A stretch of DNA of 64,000 nt from Natrinema salsiterrestre (GCF_029502005.1 NZ_JAMQOT010000001.1:62001-126000); one strand, 5' to 3'; positions 18,005 through 27,312 are shown, counted from the first letter of the stretch. Numbers and translations are program-made. The notes: generated by a model from the letters alone, not told the origin.

Positions 18005-18574
18005 ATGAGTGACCCGAACGGCGACGACCGTCGGACGAGCGACGAGTCCGAAACCGGAGCCGATACCGGGACCGACGGACCGACCGACCGACCTGAACGG
18101 GCGGCGGCCGATATCGACTCCGGCACCGGGGTCGGAGACGGCGAGCGCTCCGGCAGCCGCGATCCGCGCGGCGAACCGACACGAGTCGCAACCGAAGAAC
18201 GGCGGCGCAAGATTTCGGTCCTGAGCCTGCTCGTCGCCGTCCTCGGCGCGTGGGTCGCCCTCTCGGTGCTCGTCTTCGAGACCACAGCGGCTCCGCTCTG
18301 GAACGACGTCCTCGTCGGACTCGTCGTCGCCCTCGCCGCCGGCTACAACTACTACCGAGTGACCAACGACGTCCCGCTCAGTACCGGTATCGCGACTCTC
18401 GTCGCCGTCCTCGGTATCTGGCTGATCGTCTCGGCCGCGCTGTTCGGGATGACGGGGGGCCTCTTCTGGAGCACGCTCGCGACCGGCCTCCTGATCGCTG
18501 GGGTGGCAGGATACAACGCCTACGAGGCCCGCGAAGCGCGGGCGGTCGCGACCGACTCCGGAGTGGAATCTTAG
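18005..18574 (+). CDS. SPW-repeat membrane protein
   Basis: A 189-residue protein. Residues 1-70 are disordered and rich in Asp, Gly, Arg and Thr. Residues 75-175 contain four hydrophobic segments arranged as two similar halves, LLVAVLGAWVALSVLVFETTAAPLWNDVLVGLVVALAAGYNYYR and TLVAVLGIWLIVSAALFG followed by LFWSTLATGLLIAGVAGYNAYE. (Each is quoted in parts of the repeat.) This is the SPW repeat, a small membrane unit of unknown function. The stop overlaps the convergent gene at 18571 by 4 bp. Confidence 0.82.
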   Translation: MSDPNGDDRRTSDESETGADTGTDGPTDRPERAAADIDSGTGVGDGERSGSRDPRGEPTRVATEERRRKISVLSLLVAVLGAWVALSVLVFETTAAPLWNDVLVGLVVALAAGYNYYRVTNDVPLSTGIATLVAVLGIWLIVSAALFGMTGGLFWSTLATGLLIAGVAGYNAYEAREARAVATDSGVES

Positions 18575-18825
18575 ACCTGCTCCGGGCCGTACTCCGTCTC
18601 GAGCCGGTCGACGCGGTGTTCGGCGGCGTGGTGGCCCATCGCGACGATCGAGAACCCGATCATGACGACGGCGAAGGTGATCGAGACCGCCGGGGAGACG
18701 CCGTTGACGTAACTATTGAATACCTGACCGAGCGCCAGCGCGAACGGTGCCACCGTCAACAGCGAGCTCGTGGCCGGCGTAGCGCGAAACAGTTCGACGA
18801 TCGAGAGTGAGTGGCGGCCGGACAT
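18571..18825 (-). CDS. Small haloarchaeal two-helix membrane protein
   Basis: An 84-residue protein beginning MSGRHSLSIVELFRATPATS, followed by two hydrophobic helices (about 22-40 and 46-66) and a charged C-terminus HRVDRLETEYGPEQV. I do not recognise the family beyond a conserved haloarchaeal hypothetical. The longer frame starting at 18906 adds an unlikely N-terminus. It is convergent with and overlaps the SPW protein gene, and divergent from the gene at 18971 with about 145 bp between, where both promoters must lie. Confidence 0.65.
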   Translation of the reverse strand: MSGRHSLSIVELFRATPATSSLLTVAPFALALGQVFNSYVNGVSPAVSITFAVVMIGFSIVAMGHHAAEHRVDRLETEYGPEQV

Positions 18826-18970
18826 TGGGAAACCAGTGGTTACGGTCACTTCGGGGGAACCACCGTATCCCTTTTGGTTCGAATCGGGTCGTACACCCCC
18901 ACACAACCGTCACGTGGCGACTTTCGTCGTAATCGATACGTTCATTCTGCCGGCGCGCCAACCGCCGCGT

Positions 18971-19522
18971 ATGCGGATTCGCGAGTGGCAGGACGTGCTC
19001 GAGGACGTCACCGAACGAAGCGTCGATCCGGAGGACTGGCGTGCAGTCGCCGGTGACCGCGCCGGCGGCGTCGGCGAAGACATGTACCTCGCGCATCCCC
19101 GGGCCGGCGTCTTCTTCCTGAAAACGTACGCGAAGAACCCCTACGAGGTCCGCGGCGTCGGCACGCGGGTCGCCCGTAACCTCGACGACGAGATCGGATC
19201 GTTCATGCCCGAGCGCGACTCGGGCGGCCGTTTCGCGGTCCAGTCGCCGCCCGACGACGAGGATCAGGCCGAGACGGTGGGGAAGCGCCTCGAGACGGTC
19301 CTCGAGACCCACGCGGACGCGCCGACCCGACCGCAGGACCTCTTCGACGACGTCATGGAGGCCCTCGAGAGTCCCGCGTTCGGGCCGATGGAGTACGACC
19401 AATACGATCGGCCCGACGAGCTCGAGGACCTCGCCGACCGGTTCGAGGAGGCCGACGAACTGCTGAACTCGGAGCTCGAGGACCTGATCGAAACGGACAA
19501 GGTCGATCGCGGCTTCATGTGA
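18971..19522 (+). CDS. Conserved haloarchaeal hypothetical protein
   Basis: A 183-residue soluble acidic protein. The central part MYLAHPRAGVFFLKTYAKNPYEVRGVGTRVAR looks like a small alpha/beta unit with positively charged residues; the second half is helical with acidic heptads (DELEDLADRFEEADELLNSELEDL) that could form a coiled coil. No known domain is recognised. I use the ATG at 18971; the open frame continues 67 codons upstream but the extra part overlaps the divergent small membrane gene. It precedes the SnoaL-like gene by 87 bp in the same direction. Confidence 0.7.
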   Translation: MRIREWQDVLEDVTERSVDPEDWRAVAGDRAGGVGEDMYLAHPRAGVFFLKTYAKNPYEVRGVGTRVARNLDDEIGSFMPERDSGGRFAVQSPPDDEDQAETVGKRLETVLETHADAPTRPQDLFDDVMEALESPAFGPMEYDQYDRPDELEDLADRFEEADELLNSELEDLIETDKVDRGFM

Positions 19523-19609
19523 GCCCGTCGGAATCGACAGCCGCGCACGCGGCCGCCGCCTGCGTCTGCGTCCGGTGGCTCTTTGGGATCGGCCTGCGAG
19601 CGTAGAGCC

Positions 19610-20014
19610 ATGTCACCGAGCACGAGCCCCGAGGCCGTGGTCCGCGACTATTACGACGCGCTCCGCGACGGCGACCCTCTGACCCCGTACTTTCTCGCGG
19701 ACGAGTCGACCGTCAAGTTCGGTATCAGCGAGTCGCTGTTCGGCGGCGACGAGGTCGCCGCGGCCCTCGAGGAACAGACGGAGACGACTGCGGAGTGGCG
19801 CGTCGAAAGCCACAATCTCGTCGCGACCGAACGGGACGGGTTCGCGACGGTCGCCGACGAGGTGACGATGGCCTGGACGGACGCGACGACAGGAGAACGA
19901 CACCGGTTCGAGAGCCGCTGGAGCGCCGCGTTAGTGAAACGGGAGACGGACGACTCGAGCGCGGGCGACTGGGGGTTCGTCTCGATGCACGTCAGCGCAC
20001 CCCGCGAGCTATGA
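19610..20014 (+). CDS. SnoaL/NTF2-like protein
   Basis: A 134-residue protein with NTF2-fold features: the N-terminal helix pair SPEAVVRDYYDALRDGDPLTPYF, the hydrophobic beta sheet HNLVATERDGFATVADEVTMAW, and FESRWSAALVKRE then WGFVSMHVS. NTF2-like proteins can be ketosteroid-isomerase-type enzymes or ligand binders; no catalytic residues allow a choice here. The stop overlaps the ATG of the next small membrane gene (ATGA), which means translational coupling. The ATG at 19610 is used because the sequence before it lacks the fold. Confidence 0.72.
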   Translation: MSPSTSPEAVVRDYYDALRDGDPLTPYFLADESTVKFGISESLFGGDEVAAALEEQTETTAEWRVESHNLVATERDGFATVADEVTMAWTDATTGERHRFESRWSAALVKRETDDSSAGDWGFVSMHVSAPREL

Positions 20015-20220
20015 GTCGGGGGCGTGGATCCCCGCGCTCGGGCACCCTGACCGACGCTGCCGGCCAGCTCAAGGCCGCCTTCGTCCTGCTGGTCGGCCTC
20101 TCCGGCGGCCTGATCGCCGTCCAGAGCGACGCCTCGTTGCCGGTGATCGCCGCGGCGATACTCGGCGGTATCGTCGCGGGTGGCGCGTTGCTCTGGTATC
20201 TGATCTGGATCACGACGTAA
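20011..20220 (+). CDS. Small two-helix membrane protein
   Basis: A 69-residue protein with a basic N-terminus ([15 protein letters not shown]) and two hydrophobic segments, about 21-40 (LKAAFVLLVGLSGGLIAVQS) and 45-67 (VIAAAILGGIVAGGALLWYL). The ATG overlaps the stop of the SnoaL-like gene, so it is translated with it. The function is unknown. Glycine-rich helices suggest tight helix packing. The downstream neighbour is convergent. Confidence 0.65.
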   Translation: MSRGRGSPRSGTLTDAAGQLKAAFVLLVGLSGGLIAVQSDASLPVIAAAILGGIVAGGALLWYLIWITT

Positions 20221-20243
20221 TTCGAATCGGGACGCGGTGTCGC

Positions 20244-21227
20244 TCAGCGGTCGACGCGCTGGATCCACGTCCCCGGCGCGTCGAGTTCGTCGTGGCTGGG
20301 GAGGTACTCCGGCCCGTCCCAGACCAGGCTCGCCGTCTCGAGGTCGCGGACGGCGACGACGTGTTCGAAGAAGTTCTTGCCGCGCTCGTACTGACGTTCC
20401 TTGAGCCCGAGGCCGAGCAGGCGACGGAAGAGCTTCTGGAGGGGGCCTCGCCCCTGCCGGCGCTCGTCGAGTTTGCGCCGCAGGTCCTCGTACTCCTCGT
20501 CAAACGCGTGGTCCATCAGGAGTTCGGCGTACCCCTCGACGACGGTCATCGCCGCGTCGAGATCCCGGAACGCGTCCCGGTCGAACGAGCCCTCCGAGAG
20601 CTTCGCGATCCCGTCTTCCATCCGGGTCTCGAGGTGGTCGGAGAGCCACGGCGCGGCCCCGAACTCGGCGGCGTGGGTCACCTCGTGGAAGGCGATCCAG
20701 CGGCGGAACCGGTCGGCGTCGACGTCGAGTTTGTCGGCGGCGTTGAGGATGTTCGGCCGGACGAAGTACAGCGCGTGCTCGTCCGTCGGCGCGTCGGCCA
20801 GCAGGAGGGGATCGTACTGGCCGAGGACGTTCCGGCCGAGGAAGGAGAGCAGAACCGTCATGGTCCCCGTGTTGATCGTCCGCGCGACCGCGGGGAACGC
20901 ACCGGTGTGGGTCTCGAGCGTGCTCATGACGCGCTCGAAGGTGGCGACGTTGGCGTCGATCCAGTGGTGGCGGTTCTGGATCTCGACGGTCTCCGGGACG
21001 TCGAACTCGACGCCGGAGACGGTTCGCACGGCAGCCCTCGCATCCCGGACGTCGCGAGCGTAGGCCTCGCTCTCGCCGGGCTCGAGATCGATCGATCCGG
21101 GATCCGTCGCCGCTTTGGCGGCGTCGGCGGCCGACCGCCAGTCGATCGCGTCGTCACCGGACGCCCCGGCAACCGCCCGGGCGCTACGATAGAGATTCAC
21201 GACTGTCCGTACGGCGAGGACGCGCAA
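20244..21227 (-). CDS. Zinc-dependent metalloprotease-like protein (DUF2342 type)
   Basis: A 327-residue protein with the zincin motif HEVTHAAEF near residue 178, followed downstream by EGYAELLMD near residue 238, the region that supplies the third ligand in this family. N-terminal features DAIDWRSAADAAK and the helical FERVMSTLETHTGAF segment match the haloarchaeal and actinobacterial DUF2342 proteins, which have been linked by phylogenetic profile to coenzyme F420. No signal peptide is seen, so it is cytoplasmic. Proteolytic activity is inferred from the motif. A start further in, at the GTG before NLYRSARAV, is possible. Confidence 0.82.
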   Translation of the reverse strand: MRVLAVRTVVNLYRSARAVAGASGDDAIDWRSAADAAKAATDPGSIDLEPGESEAYARDVRDARAAVRTVSGVEFDVPETVEIQNRHHWIDANVATFERVMSTLETHTGAFPAVARTINTGTMTVLLSFLGRNVLGQYDPLLLADAPTDEHALYFVRPNILNAADKLDVDADRFRRWIAFHEVTHAAEFGAAPWLSDHLETRMEDGIAKLSEGSFDRDAFRDLDAAMTVVEGYAELLMDHAFDEEYEDLRRKLDERRQGRGPLQKLFRRLLGLGLKERQYERGKNFFEHVVAVRDLETASLVWDGPEYLPSHDELDAPGTWIQRVDR

Positions 21228-21275
21228 AAGCGTTCGGCTCGGTCCGAGGGCGGCGAGCGGACCGCCGGCAGCCGA

Positions 21276-21590
21276 TCAGTTGACGATGACGTCCGGTTCT
21301 TCTTCGGTCTCGAGGTCCGGTTCCTCCTCACCGCCGCGGAACTTCTTCGCGGCCGCGGCGATGGCGACGAGGACGACGAGCGCGACTAGTGCGCCGACGG
21401 CGCTCTTGCCCGCACCGCCGGATTCCTCGTCGGTCGACGCGTCCTCGTCGGTTTCGGCCGCGGGTTCGGATTCGGCCTCCGACGTCGACTCGATACCACC
21501 GATCGGCAGCGCTTTGCCGATCGAACCGAGGCCGAACTGTGGTTCGCCGTCGAAGTGCAACTCGATGAGGGTGAATTTCTTGTCACTCAT
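21276..21590 (-). CDS. Small C-terminally anchored haloarchaeal protein
   Basis: A 104-residue protein with a globular-looking N-terminus (MSDKKFTLIELHFDGEPQFG), an acidic low-complexity linker (residues about 36-58), one transmembrane helix (VGALVALVVLVAIAAAAKKF, about 64-82) and an acidic tail. It ends 48 bp after the metalloprotease gene start, in the same direction, and may be co-transcribed upstream of it. I do not recognise a family; this is a common haloarchaeal architecture. Confidence 0.62.
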   Translation of the reverse strand: MSDKKFTLIELHFDGEPQFGLGSIGKALPIGGIESTSEAESEPAAETDEDASTDEESGGAGKSAVGALVALVVLVAIAAAAKKFRGGEEEPDLETEEEPDVIVN

Positions 21591-21794
21591 ACGTGGACGG
21601 TCAACGAGAGTTCACTTAGCCGTTTGGTTAGGTCTATCCTATTGATGCCTGCCGTACGGCGTCGGACAGCAGTCGTCCCCGTCCGATCGGTTCAGCGGTC
21701 CGAACCCCCTCCGTCAGTACGCTGTCCCGTGCCACCACCGCGCTCTCCGATACCGTCGTTCGTCCGCCCCTAATCGGAATCCGGACCGGTACGA

Positions 21795-21800
21795 TTAAGT
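21795..21800 (+). promoter_or_regulatory. TATA-like box of the LSm-L37e operon
   Basis: TTAAGT lies 24-29 bp before the LSm ATG, which is the spacing expected for a leaderless haloarchaeal transcript. Confidence 0.5.
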
Positions 21801-21823
21801 GTCCATCACCTGCGGTGTTGCGT

Positions 21824-22051
21824 ATGAGTGGACGACCGCTGGACGTCCTCGAGGCGTCGCTCGGCGACCGCGTGACAGTGCGACTCAAGAGTGGCGACGA
21901 GTACGTCGGTGACCTCGCTGGCTACGACCAACACATGAACCTCGTCCTCGACGACGTGACGATTCCCGGCCCCGACGGGCTCGAGGAGGAAGCGCCGGTC
22001 GAAGACACAACCATTATACGCGGCGATAACGTCGTTTCGATCACTCCATGA
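21824..22051 (+). CDS. Sm-like archaeal protein (LSm)
   Basis: A 75-residue Sm-fold protein. The Sm1 motif is seen in [29 protein letters not shown] and the Sm2 motif in [14 protein letters not shown]. Archaeal LSm proteins form heptameric rings that bind U-rich RNA and act in RNA processing and tRNA or small RNA metabolism. Its stop overlaps the ATG of L37e by 4 bp, an arrangement conserved across haloarchaea, so the pair is translated together. An acidic loop ([10 protein letters not shown]) sits between the two motifs, longer than in the shortest LSm proteins. Confidence 0.95.
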   Translation: MSGRPLDVLEASLGDRVTVRLKSGDEYVGDLAGYDQHMNLVLDDVTIPGPDGLEEEAPVEDTTIIRGDNVVSITP

Positions 22052-22224
22052 CTGGTGCAGGAACCCCGAGCCAAGGAAAGAAGAACAAGACGACCCACAC
22101 GAAGTGTCGTCGCTGCGGAGAGAAATCGTATCACACGAAGAAGAAGGAGTGCTCGTCCTGTGGCTTCGGCAAATCCGCCAAACGCCGCGGATACGAGTGG
22201 CAGTCGAAATCCGGCGACAACTGA
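22048..22224 (+). CDS. rpl37e: 50S ribosomal protein L37e
   Basis: A 58-residue basic zinc-ribbon ribosomal protein, [20 protein letters not shown] at the start, with a CRRC pair near residues 20-23 and CSSCGFG near 34-37 as zinc ligands, and a basic tail AKRRGYEWQ. It binds 23S rRNA in the large subunit. The ATG overlaps the LSm stop (ATGA). It is short and easily missed by length cut-offs. The conserved LSm-L37e pairing supports both calls. Confidence 0.96.
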   Translation: MTGAGTPSQGKKNKTTHTKCRRCGEKSYHTKKKECSSCGFGKSAKRRGYEWQSKSGDN

Positions 22225-22364
22225 TCTCTCCGTTCTCCCCTTCGATTCTGTCCGGTTCTCGAGTTACCACGTAGCGACGGGAATTTCGATACGAGGACCG
22301 ACCATCGCCCGTTGCCCGGGTCGCCGATGAACAACCCTTAGTTCGGAGCCCCGAAGGGAGTCGT

Positions 22365-23555
22365 ATGGAGACGACAGACGCCTTCGCCGGCCTCGAGTGT
22401 GTCGACTGCGGAGCCACCGTCGGCGCGACCGAGTCCCACCGGTGTCCGGACTGCGGCGGGTCGCTCGACCCGACCTACGAGTACGACGCGATCGATCTCG
22501 ACCGGGAGACCCTCGGATCGCGGCCGCTGGACTCGCAGTGGCGCTACGACGAACTGTTACCGTTCGCCCGCGAGTCGGCGGTCACGACGAACGAGGGGGC
22601 GACGCCGCTGGTCGACTGTCCCGATCTGGCGGACGAGCTCGGCGTCGAACGGGTACTCATCAAAGACGAGGGCCGGAATCCGACGGGAACGAGCAAGGAC
22701 CGCGGTGCGTCCGTCGCCGTCACCGCGGCGGCCCACCACGGCGCGACCGACGTCGCGCTCCCCTCGACGGGCAACGGCGGGCAGGCCGTCGCGGCCTACG
22801 CCGGCCGCGCGGGACTCGAGTCGCACGCGTATCTCCCCTCGCGATCCGGCTTCACGAACAAGGCCATGGTCAACGTCCACGGCGGCGACATGAACGTCGT
22901 CGGCGGCCGGTTCGGCGATGCCGTCGGCGCGTTCGAGGAGGGACTCGAGGAACACGACGACTGGTACTCCCTGCGGTCGTTCGACACGCCCTACCGCCAC
23001 GAGGGCGCGAAGACGCTGTTCTACGAACTCGTCGAGCAACTCGAGTGGACCGTTCCCGACGCGATCTGCTATCCCACAGGGACGGGGACCGGTCTCGTCG
23101 GGCTCGGCAAGGCCGCGACGGAGTACCGCGACCTCGGGCTGATCGACGACCTGCCCGCCCTCTACGCCGCCCAGGCATCGGGCTGTGCGCCGATCGTCGA
23201 GGCGTTCGACGACGGCCGCGACGACCACGACCCCGTCGAACACCCCGACACCATCTGCGGCGAACTCGAGATTCCGGATCCCGCGGCCGGAGGGCGCGTC
23301 CTCGAGGCGATCCGCGAGACCGACGGCGGCGCGGTCGCGACGGAGGACCCGGACATCCTCGAGGCCGCCGTGCAGGTAGCCCAGACGACCGGACTCGAAC
23401 TCATCCCGAGCGCCGCGGCGGCCGCGAGCGGCGCGTGGGAGCTCGCAGAGCGCGGAACGTTCGACGGCGACGAGACGGTCGTCGTCGTCAACACCGGCTC
23501 CGGCAACAAGGAGGCCGACGTGTTGCGCAGCCACCTGATGAGTCAGGGAGTCTAG
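22365..23555 (+). CDS. thrC: Threonine synthase
   Basis: A 396-residue PLP-dependent enzyme of fold type II. The N-terminus has a zinc-ribbon-like CVDCGATV and CPDCGGSL pair (residues 12-31). The PLP lysine lies in NPTGTSKDRGA near residue 110, the phosphate loop in STGNGGQAVAAYAGRAG, and the C-terminal PLP-contact in VVVNTGSGNKE. Threonine synthase converts O-phospho-L-homoserine to threonine. Related paralogues annotated as cysteate or other synthases exist in archaea, so the precise substrate is likely but not certain. It stands as a single transcript unit. Confidence 0.85.
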   Translation: METTDAFAGLECVDCGATVGATESHRCPDCGGSLDPTYEYDAIDLDRETLGSRPLDSQWRYDELLPFARESAVTTNEGATPLVDCPDLADELGVERVLIKDEGRNPTGTSKDRGASVAVTAAAHHGATDVALPSTGNGGQAVAAYAGRAGLESHAYLPSRSGFTNKAMVNVHGGDMNVVGGRFGDAVGAFEEGLEEHDDWYSLRSFDTPYRHEGAKTLFYELVEQLEWTVPDAICYPTGTGTGLVGLGKAATEYRDLGLIDDLPALYAAQASGCAPIVEAFDDGRDDHDPVEHPDTICGELEIPDPAAGGRVLEAIRETDGGAVATEDPDILEAAVQVAQTTGLELIPSAAAAASGAWELAERGTFDGDETVVVVNTGSGNKEADVLRSHLMSQGV

Positions 23556-23729
23556 CGTCGGTTCCACCTCGATTCGTGTAATACCGAGGAATATCGCAGG
23601 GTAGAGCACTTCGAGGCGGAAACGAGGGGGAACCATACGAACCGGTAGCAGGGACCAGGCCGCCGACGAACCCGAACTCTTTCACCGACAAAGCCTTGTT
23701 CGGGAGACGAGTAGACCGAGTGAGCATCA

Positions 23730-23903
23730 ATGTGTGAACATTCACCAGAGTGTTCGAACGGGGCCTCGTGCCAGCTCGTCCTCGAGAACGGGCAGACTGG
23801 GCTCGAGACTGCCGAATACTACTGTAAAGCACACCTCGTGCTGCGAATCTGGGAAGTCGAAAACGACAGCTCCATGCGAGCCGTCAGCGCCGAACAATTG
23901 TAG
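23730..23903 (+). CDS. Small Cys-rich protein, possible zinc microprotein
   Basis: A 57-residue frame starting MCEHSPECSNGASC, then a polar middle, YYCKAHLVLRIWEVE and a tail ending SAEQL. Cysteines at residues 2, 8, 14 and 32 with His at 4 and 34 could bind one zinc ion. Residue choice is typical for haloarchaeal proteins and the frame is clean, unlike its flanks. I do not recognise a family. Absence of a clear TATA box and ribosome binding site lowers confidence. It lies alone between thrC and the GGGP synthase gene. Confidence 0.55.
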   Translation: MCEHSPECSNGASCQLVLENGQTGLETAEYYCKAHLVLRIWEVENDSSMRAVSAEQL

Positions 23904-24105
23904 TTCGGGCGAGCTCGTCGAACACTCTCTCAGAGGCCGCCGGTGTATCGTGGCGCGGTGCGCCGGTGGTCGCGACCGAATACGCTCGGATCAGGTCGAC
24001 ACTCGATCGAACCGGCAGGCCGTGGCTGATAGCAACTGAACGACGCGATCCTCGAGGCGGGGTCGTTCCGTAGCGCTTTTGCTGGTTGTCGGGAAACGAC
24101 GCGGT

Positions 24106-24807
24106 ATGACTACCCCGTGGGACGACTGGAACCACATTCTCAAGATCGACCCGGACAAGGAGTTACCCGAGGGCGTTACCTACGGTGATCTCTGTGCAAC
24201 GGGCACCGACGCGATCGAAGTCGGCGGGACGATGGGTATCACCGAAGAGAACATGAGCGCCGTCATCGACGCCTGCGCCGAACACGACGTCGCCCTCTAT
24301 CAGGAACCGTCGAATCCCGACGTCGTCCTCGAGGACGACGCGCTGGACGGCTACCTCATCCCGACCGTGTTCAACGCCGGCTCGCCGTTCTGGATCACCG
24401 AAGCCCACAAGGAGTGGGTCCGACTCGAGGGGGACCTCGACTGGGAGCGAACGACGACGGAGGCGTACATCGTGATGAACCCGGAGGCCGACGTCGCGAC
24501 GCTGACGGAGGCCGACTGCGACCTCGGTGCCGACGACGTCGCCGCGTACGCGACGGTCGCCGAACACATGTTCGGGCAGGAGATCGTCTACGTCGAGTAC
24601 TCCGGCATGCTCGGCGACGAAGGGGTCGTCGAAGCCGCCGCCGAGGCCACCGACGAGTCGACGCTGTTCTACGGCGGCGGGATCCACGACTACGACTCGG
24701 CGTACTCGATGGCCCAGTACGCCGACGTCATCGTCGTCGGGGACCTCGCACACGACGAGGGCATCGATGCAGTTCGGGAAACGGTCGAGGCGGCCAACGA
24801 CGTCTGA
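24106..24807 (+). CDS. Geranylgeranylglyceryl phosphate synthase
   Basis: A 233-residue TIM-barrel prenyltransferase that joins geranylgeranyl diphosphate to sn-glycerol-1-phosphate, the first ether bond of archaeal lipids. Family signatures include HILKIDPDK at the N-terminus, [50 protein letters not shown], and the phosphate-binding [12 protein letters not shown] followed by [11 protein letters not shown] use the ATG at 24106 ([11 protein letters not shown]); a start nine codons upstream lacks support. Essential enzyme of membrane biogenesis. Confidence 0.95.
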   Translation: MTTPWDDWNHILKIDPDKELPEGVTYGDLCATGTDAIEVGGTMGITEENMSAVIDACAEHDVALYQEPSNPDVVLEDDALDGYLIPTVFNAGSPFWITEAHKEWVRLEGDLDWERTTTEAYIVMNPEADVATLTEADCDLGADDVAAYATVAEHMFGQEIVYVEYSGMLGDEGVVEAAAEATDESTLFYGGGIHDYDSAYSMAQYADVIVVGDLAHDEGIDAVRETVEAANDV

Positions 24808-24946
24808 CGTCCTGACCGCTTCAGTGGCCGTTCGACCGGGTACCACTCGCTTCAACTGGTCTCGACTGATCTGTCGATCCGTTTCCTACGGGAGTACACG
24901 AGTCTCGTCGTCACCATCGATAGCGAAGCGACTGTCCGATTCCCCG

Positions 24947-25732
24947 TTACTCGAGGACGAGGTCCCGCAACCGAGGAAGGGCGTCCGTCACGTCCTCGCG
25001 ATAGACGACGTCCGCGATACCGTCACACGGCGTCGACTCGAGATTGACGATCCCGACCGTCGCGCCCGACGACGCGGCGAGTCGTGGCAGCGAGGCGGCG
25101 GGCTCGACGACGAGCGACGACCCGATCGCGAGGAAGACGTCGCTCTCGCGGGCGAGCGATCGAGCGCGTTGAATGACGGCTCCCGGCAGCTGTTCGCCGA
25201 AGAGGACGACGTCCGGTTTGAAGACGCCCCCGCAGTCGCAGGTCGGCGGCAGTTCGCCGCCGGCCGCGCGCTCGAAGATCGGATCGCCGTCCCTGCGCTT
25301 TCCACAGTCGGTACAGCGAACCCGCTGGGAATTGCCGTGGAGTTCGAGGATAGTCGTCTCGTCGTCGGTATCCGGGCCGCCCGTTCCGTCACTGGCCGGC
25401 GCCGCCTCGCCGTGTAACCCGTCGGTGTTCTGAGTCAGAATTGCTTCGAGATTCTCGTTCCGTCCCATCGCGGCCAGCGCTTCGTGGGCCGCGTTCGGCT
25501 CGAACTCGCCGTCGAACATCTCCCGCTGTAACTCGAGGCGATCGGCCCAGAACCCCTCGGGATCGCGCTGGAATCGGCCGTAGGCGAACTGTCCTTCGTC
25601 GAATTTGTCCCAGACGCCGTCGTCGCCGCGAAACGTCGGCACGCCCGAGGGTGCCGAGATACCGGCCCCGGTGAAGGCGACGACCGTGTCTGCGCGTCGG
25701 ACGTCGTCGGCGAGTCGCTCGAGGTCGTTCAT
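24947..25732 (-). CDS. Sir2-family NAD-dependent protein deacylase
   Basis: A 261-residue sirtuin. Visible are the NAD-binding GAGISAPSGVPTFRG near residue 22, ILTQNTDGLH near 105, the catalytic His in LELHGNSQRVRC near 135, a zinc site CTDC followed by a CDCGG turn, and IGSSLVVEPAASLP near 215. Sirtuins deacetylate or deacylate lysines, consuming NAD; Alba-type chromatin proteins or metabolic enzymes are likely archaeal targets. The ATG at 25732 gives the family-typical start; the frame extending to 25810 would add 26 non-homologous residues and overlap a divergent small gene. An acidic insert after QNTDGLHG separates it from the catalytic His. Confidence 0.92.
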   Translation of the reverse strand: MNDLERLADDVRRADTVVAFTGAGISAPSGVPTFRGDDGVWDKFDEGQFAYGRFQRDPEGFWADRLELQREMFDGEFEPNAAHEALAAMGRNENLEAILTQNTDGLHGEAAPASDGTGGPDTDDETTILELHGNSQRVRCTDCGKRRDGDPIFERAAGGELPPTCDCGGVFKPDVVLFGEQLPGAVIQRARSLARESDVFLAIGSSLVVEPAASLPRLAASSGATVGIVNLESTPCDGIADVVYREDVTDALPRLRDLVLE

Positions 25733-25791
25733 ACATCCCAGCAGTGTATCGGGCGACAAAAATACGAAGGACGAGGACGGTTCTTCCACCG

Positions 25792-25938
25792 ATGACTGAT
25801 CGGGATCCACTGGTCGAGCTCGTCGGACTACTCGACGACGAGCGTGTCGCGAACTGCCGAGAGCGAGCGCAGCAGTTTCGTCGGTCCGTCGACGAAGAGT
25901 GCGAACGGACTGCCAGAGCGCTCGAGCAGAGGGAGTGA
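25792..25938 (+). CDS. Small acidic/basic helical protein of unknown function
   Basis: A 48-residue frame beginning MTDRDPLVELVGLLDDERVANC, predicted all helical. It is divergent from sir2, with an AAAAATAC element about 30 bp upstream that could serve as a shared bidirectional promoter. Codon use looks haloarchaeal (GC-rich third positions). No domain is recognised. It sits about 70 bp before the aspS ATG. Moderate confidence that it is real. Confidence 0.45.
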   Translation: MTDRDPLVELVGLLDDERVANCRERAQQFRRSVDEECERTARALEQRE

Positions 25939-25977
25939 ATCCGATCGGCGAGACGAACGCGACTCCGAACGACTGCG

Positions 25978-25983
25978 TTTAAG
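25978..25983 (+). promoter_or_regulatory. TATA-like box of aspS
   Basis: TTTAAG lies 25-30 bp before the aspS ATG, consistent with a leaderless transcript. Confidence 0.5.
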
Positions 25984-26007
25984 TTCCGCCTGCGTGAATC
26001 GAGTGGT

Positions 26008-27312
26008 ATGCAGGATAGAACCTACACTGCCGACGCCGAGCCGGGAGACCACGTGACGGTCGCCGGCTGGGTCCACGAGATCCGCGATCTCGGGGGCATC
26101 GCATTCCTGATTCTCCGGGACACCTCGGGCAAGATCCAGATCAAGTTCGAAAAGGACGAGATGGACGACGAGCTCGTCGAAACGGGGCTCGACGCCTCGC
26201 GCGAGAGCGTCGTCAAAGTTTCCGGCGCTGTCGAGGAAGAGCCGCGCGCGCCGACGGGCGTCGAAGTCACGCCCGACGCCGTCGAGGTCATCGCGCCCGC
26301 CGACCCCGAACTGCCGCTCGATCCCTCGGAGAAGGTCGATGCCGACCTCTCGACGCGACTGGACAACCGCACCCTCGACCTCCGAAAGGACGACGTTCAG
26401 ACGATTTTCGAGATTCGCTCGGACGTGCTGCGGGCCGTCCGCGACCAGTTCCGCGAGTTCGACTGTACGGAGATCAACACGCCGAAGATCGTCGCGACCG
26501 GGACGGAGGGCGGCACCGAACTCTTCCCGATCACGTACTTCGGCGAGGAGGCCTTCATGAACCAGTCGCCGCAGCTGTTCAAGCAGCTGATCGCGGGCTC
26601 GAACGTCGAGCGCGTCTTCGAGATCGGTCCGATCTTCCGCGCCGAGGAACACAACACGCCCCGGCACCTGAACGAGGCCACTTCGATCGACTTCGAGGGC
26701 GCGTTCTGCGATCACACCGACGCCATGGACGTCGCCGAAGGCATCGTCAAAGCGTCCTACGAGGCAGTGCAGGAGAATTTCGGCGACGAACTCGAGGTGC
26801 TCGACCTCGCCGAGGACTTCGAGGTCCCGGAGGGTGAGTTCCCCCGTATCAGCTACGAGGAGGCCATCGAGCGCATCAACGCGACGGGCGAGCTCGACGA
26901 GCAACTCGTCTGGGGCGACGACCTCCCGACGCCGGCCGAGGAAGCCCTCGGTCGGGACGTCGGCGGTCACTACTTCATCACGGACTGGCCGAGCGAGATC
27001 AAGCCGTTCTACATCAAGGATCACGACGACGATCCCGAACTCTCGACCGGCTTCGACCTCATGCACCCGCGGATGGAACTGGTCTCGGGCGGCCAGCGCG
27101 AACACCGCCACGAGAAGCTCATCGAGGGCTTCGAACAGCAGGGCCTCGATCCCGACCAGTTCGAGTACTACACCAAGATGTTCAAGTACGGCATGCCGCC
27201 CCACGCCGGCTTCGGCCTCGGCGGCGAACGGCTCATCATGACGATCCTCGGACTCGACAACATCCGAGAAGCGGTGCTGTTCCCGCGGGATCGTCAGCGT
27301 CTGTCGCCGTAG
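26008..27312 (+). CDS. aspS: Aspartyl-tRNA synthetase
   Basis: A 434-residue class IIb aminoacyl-tRNA synthetase. Residues 15-105 are the OB-fold anticodon-binding domain ([23 protein letters not shown] is its core). The catalytic domain has motif 1 near [15 protein letters not shown], motif 2 [16 protein letters not shown], and motif 3 [22 protein letters not shown]. The length and compact OB fold are those of the archaeal/eukaryotic type without the bacterial GAD insertion. Archaeal AspRS may also charge tRNA-Asn when AsnRS is absent; that cannot be settled from this window. The enzyme is monocistronic here. Confidence 0.96.
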   Translation: MQDRTYTADAEPGDHVTVAGWVHEIRDLGGIAFLILRDTSGKIQIKFEKDEMDDELVETGLDASRESVVKVSGAVEEEPRAPTGVEVTPDAVEVIAPADPELPLDPSEKVDADLSTRLDNRTLDLRKDDVQTIFEIRSDVLRAVRDQFREFDCTEINTPKIVATGTEGGTELFPITYFGEEAFMNQSPQLFKQLIAGSNVERVFEIGPIFRAEEHNTPRHLNEATSIDFEGAFCDHTDAMDVAEGIVKASYEAVQENFGDELEVLDLAEDFEVPEGEFPRISYEEAIERINATGELDEQLVWGDDLPTPAEEALGRDVGGHYFITDWPSEIKPFYIKDHDDDPELSTGFDLMHPRMELVSGGQREHRHEKLIEGFEQQGLDPDQFEYYTKMFKYGMPPHAGFGLGGERLIMTILGLDNIREAVLFPRDRQRLSP

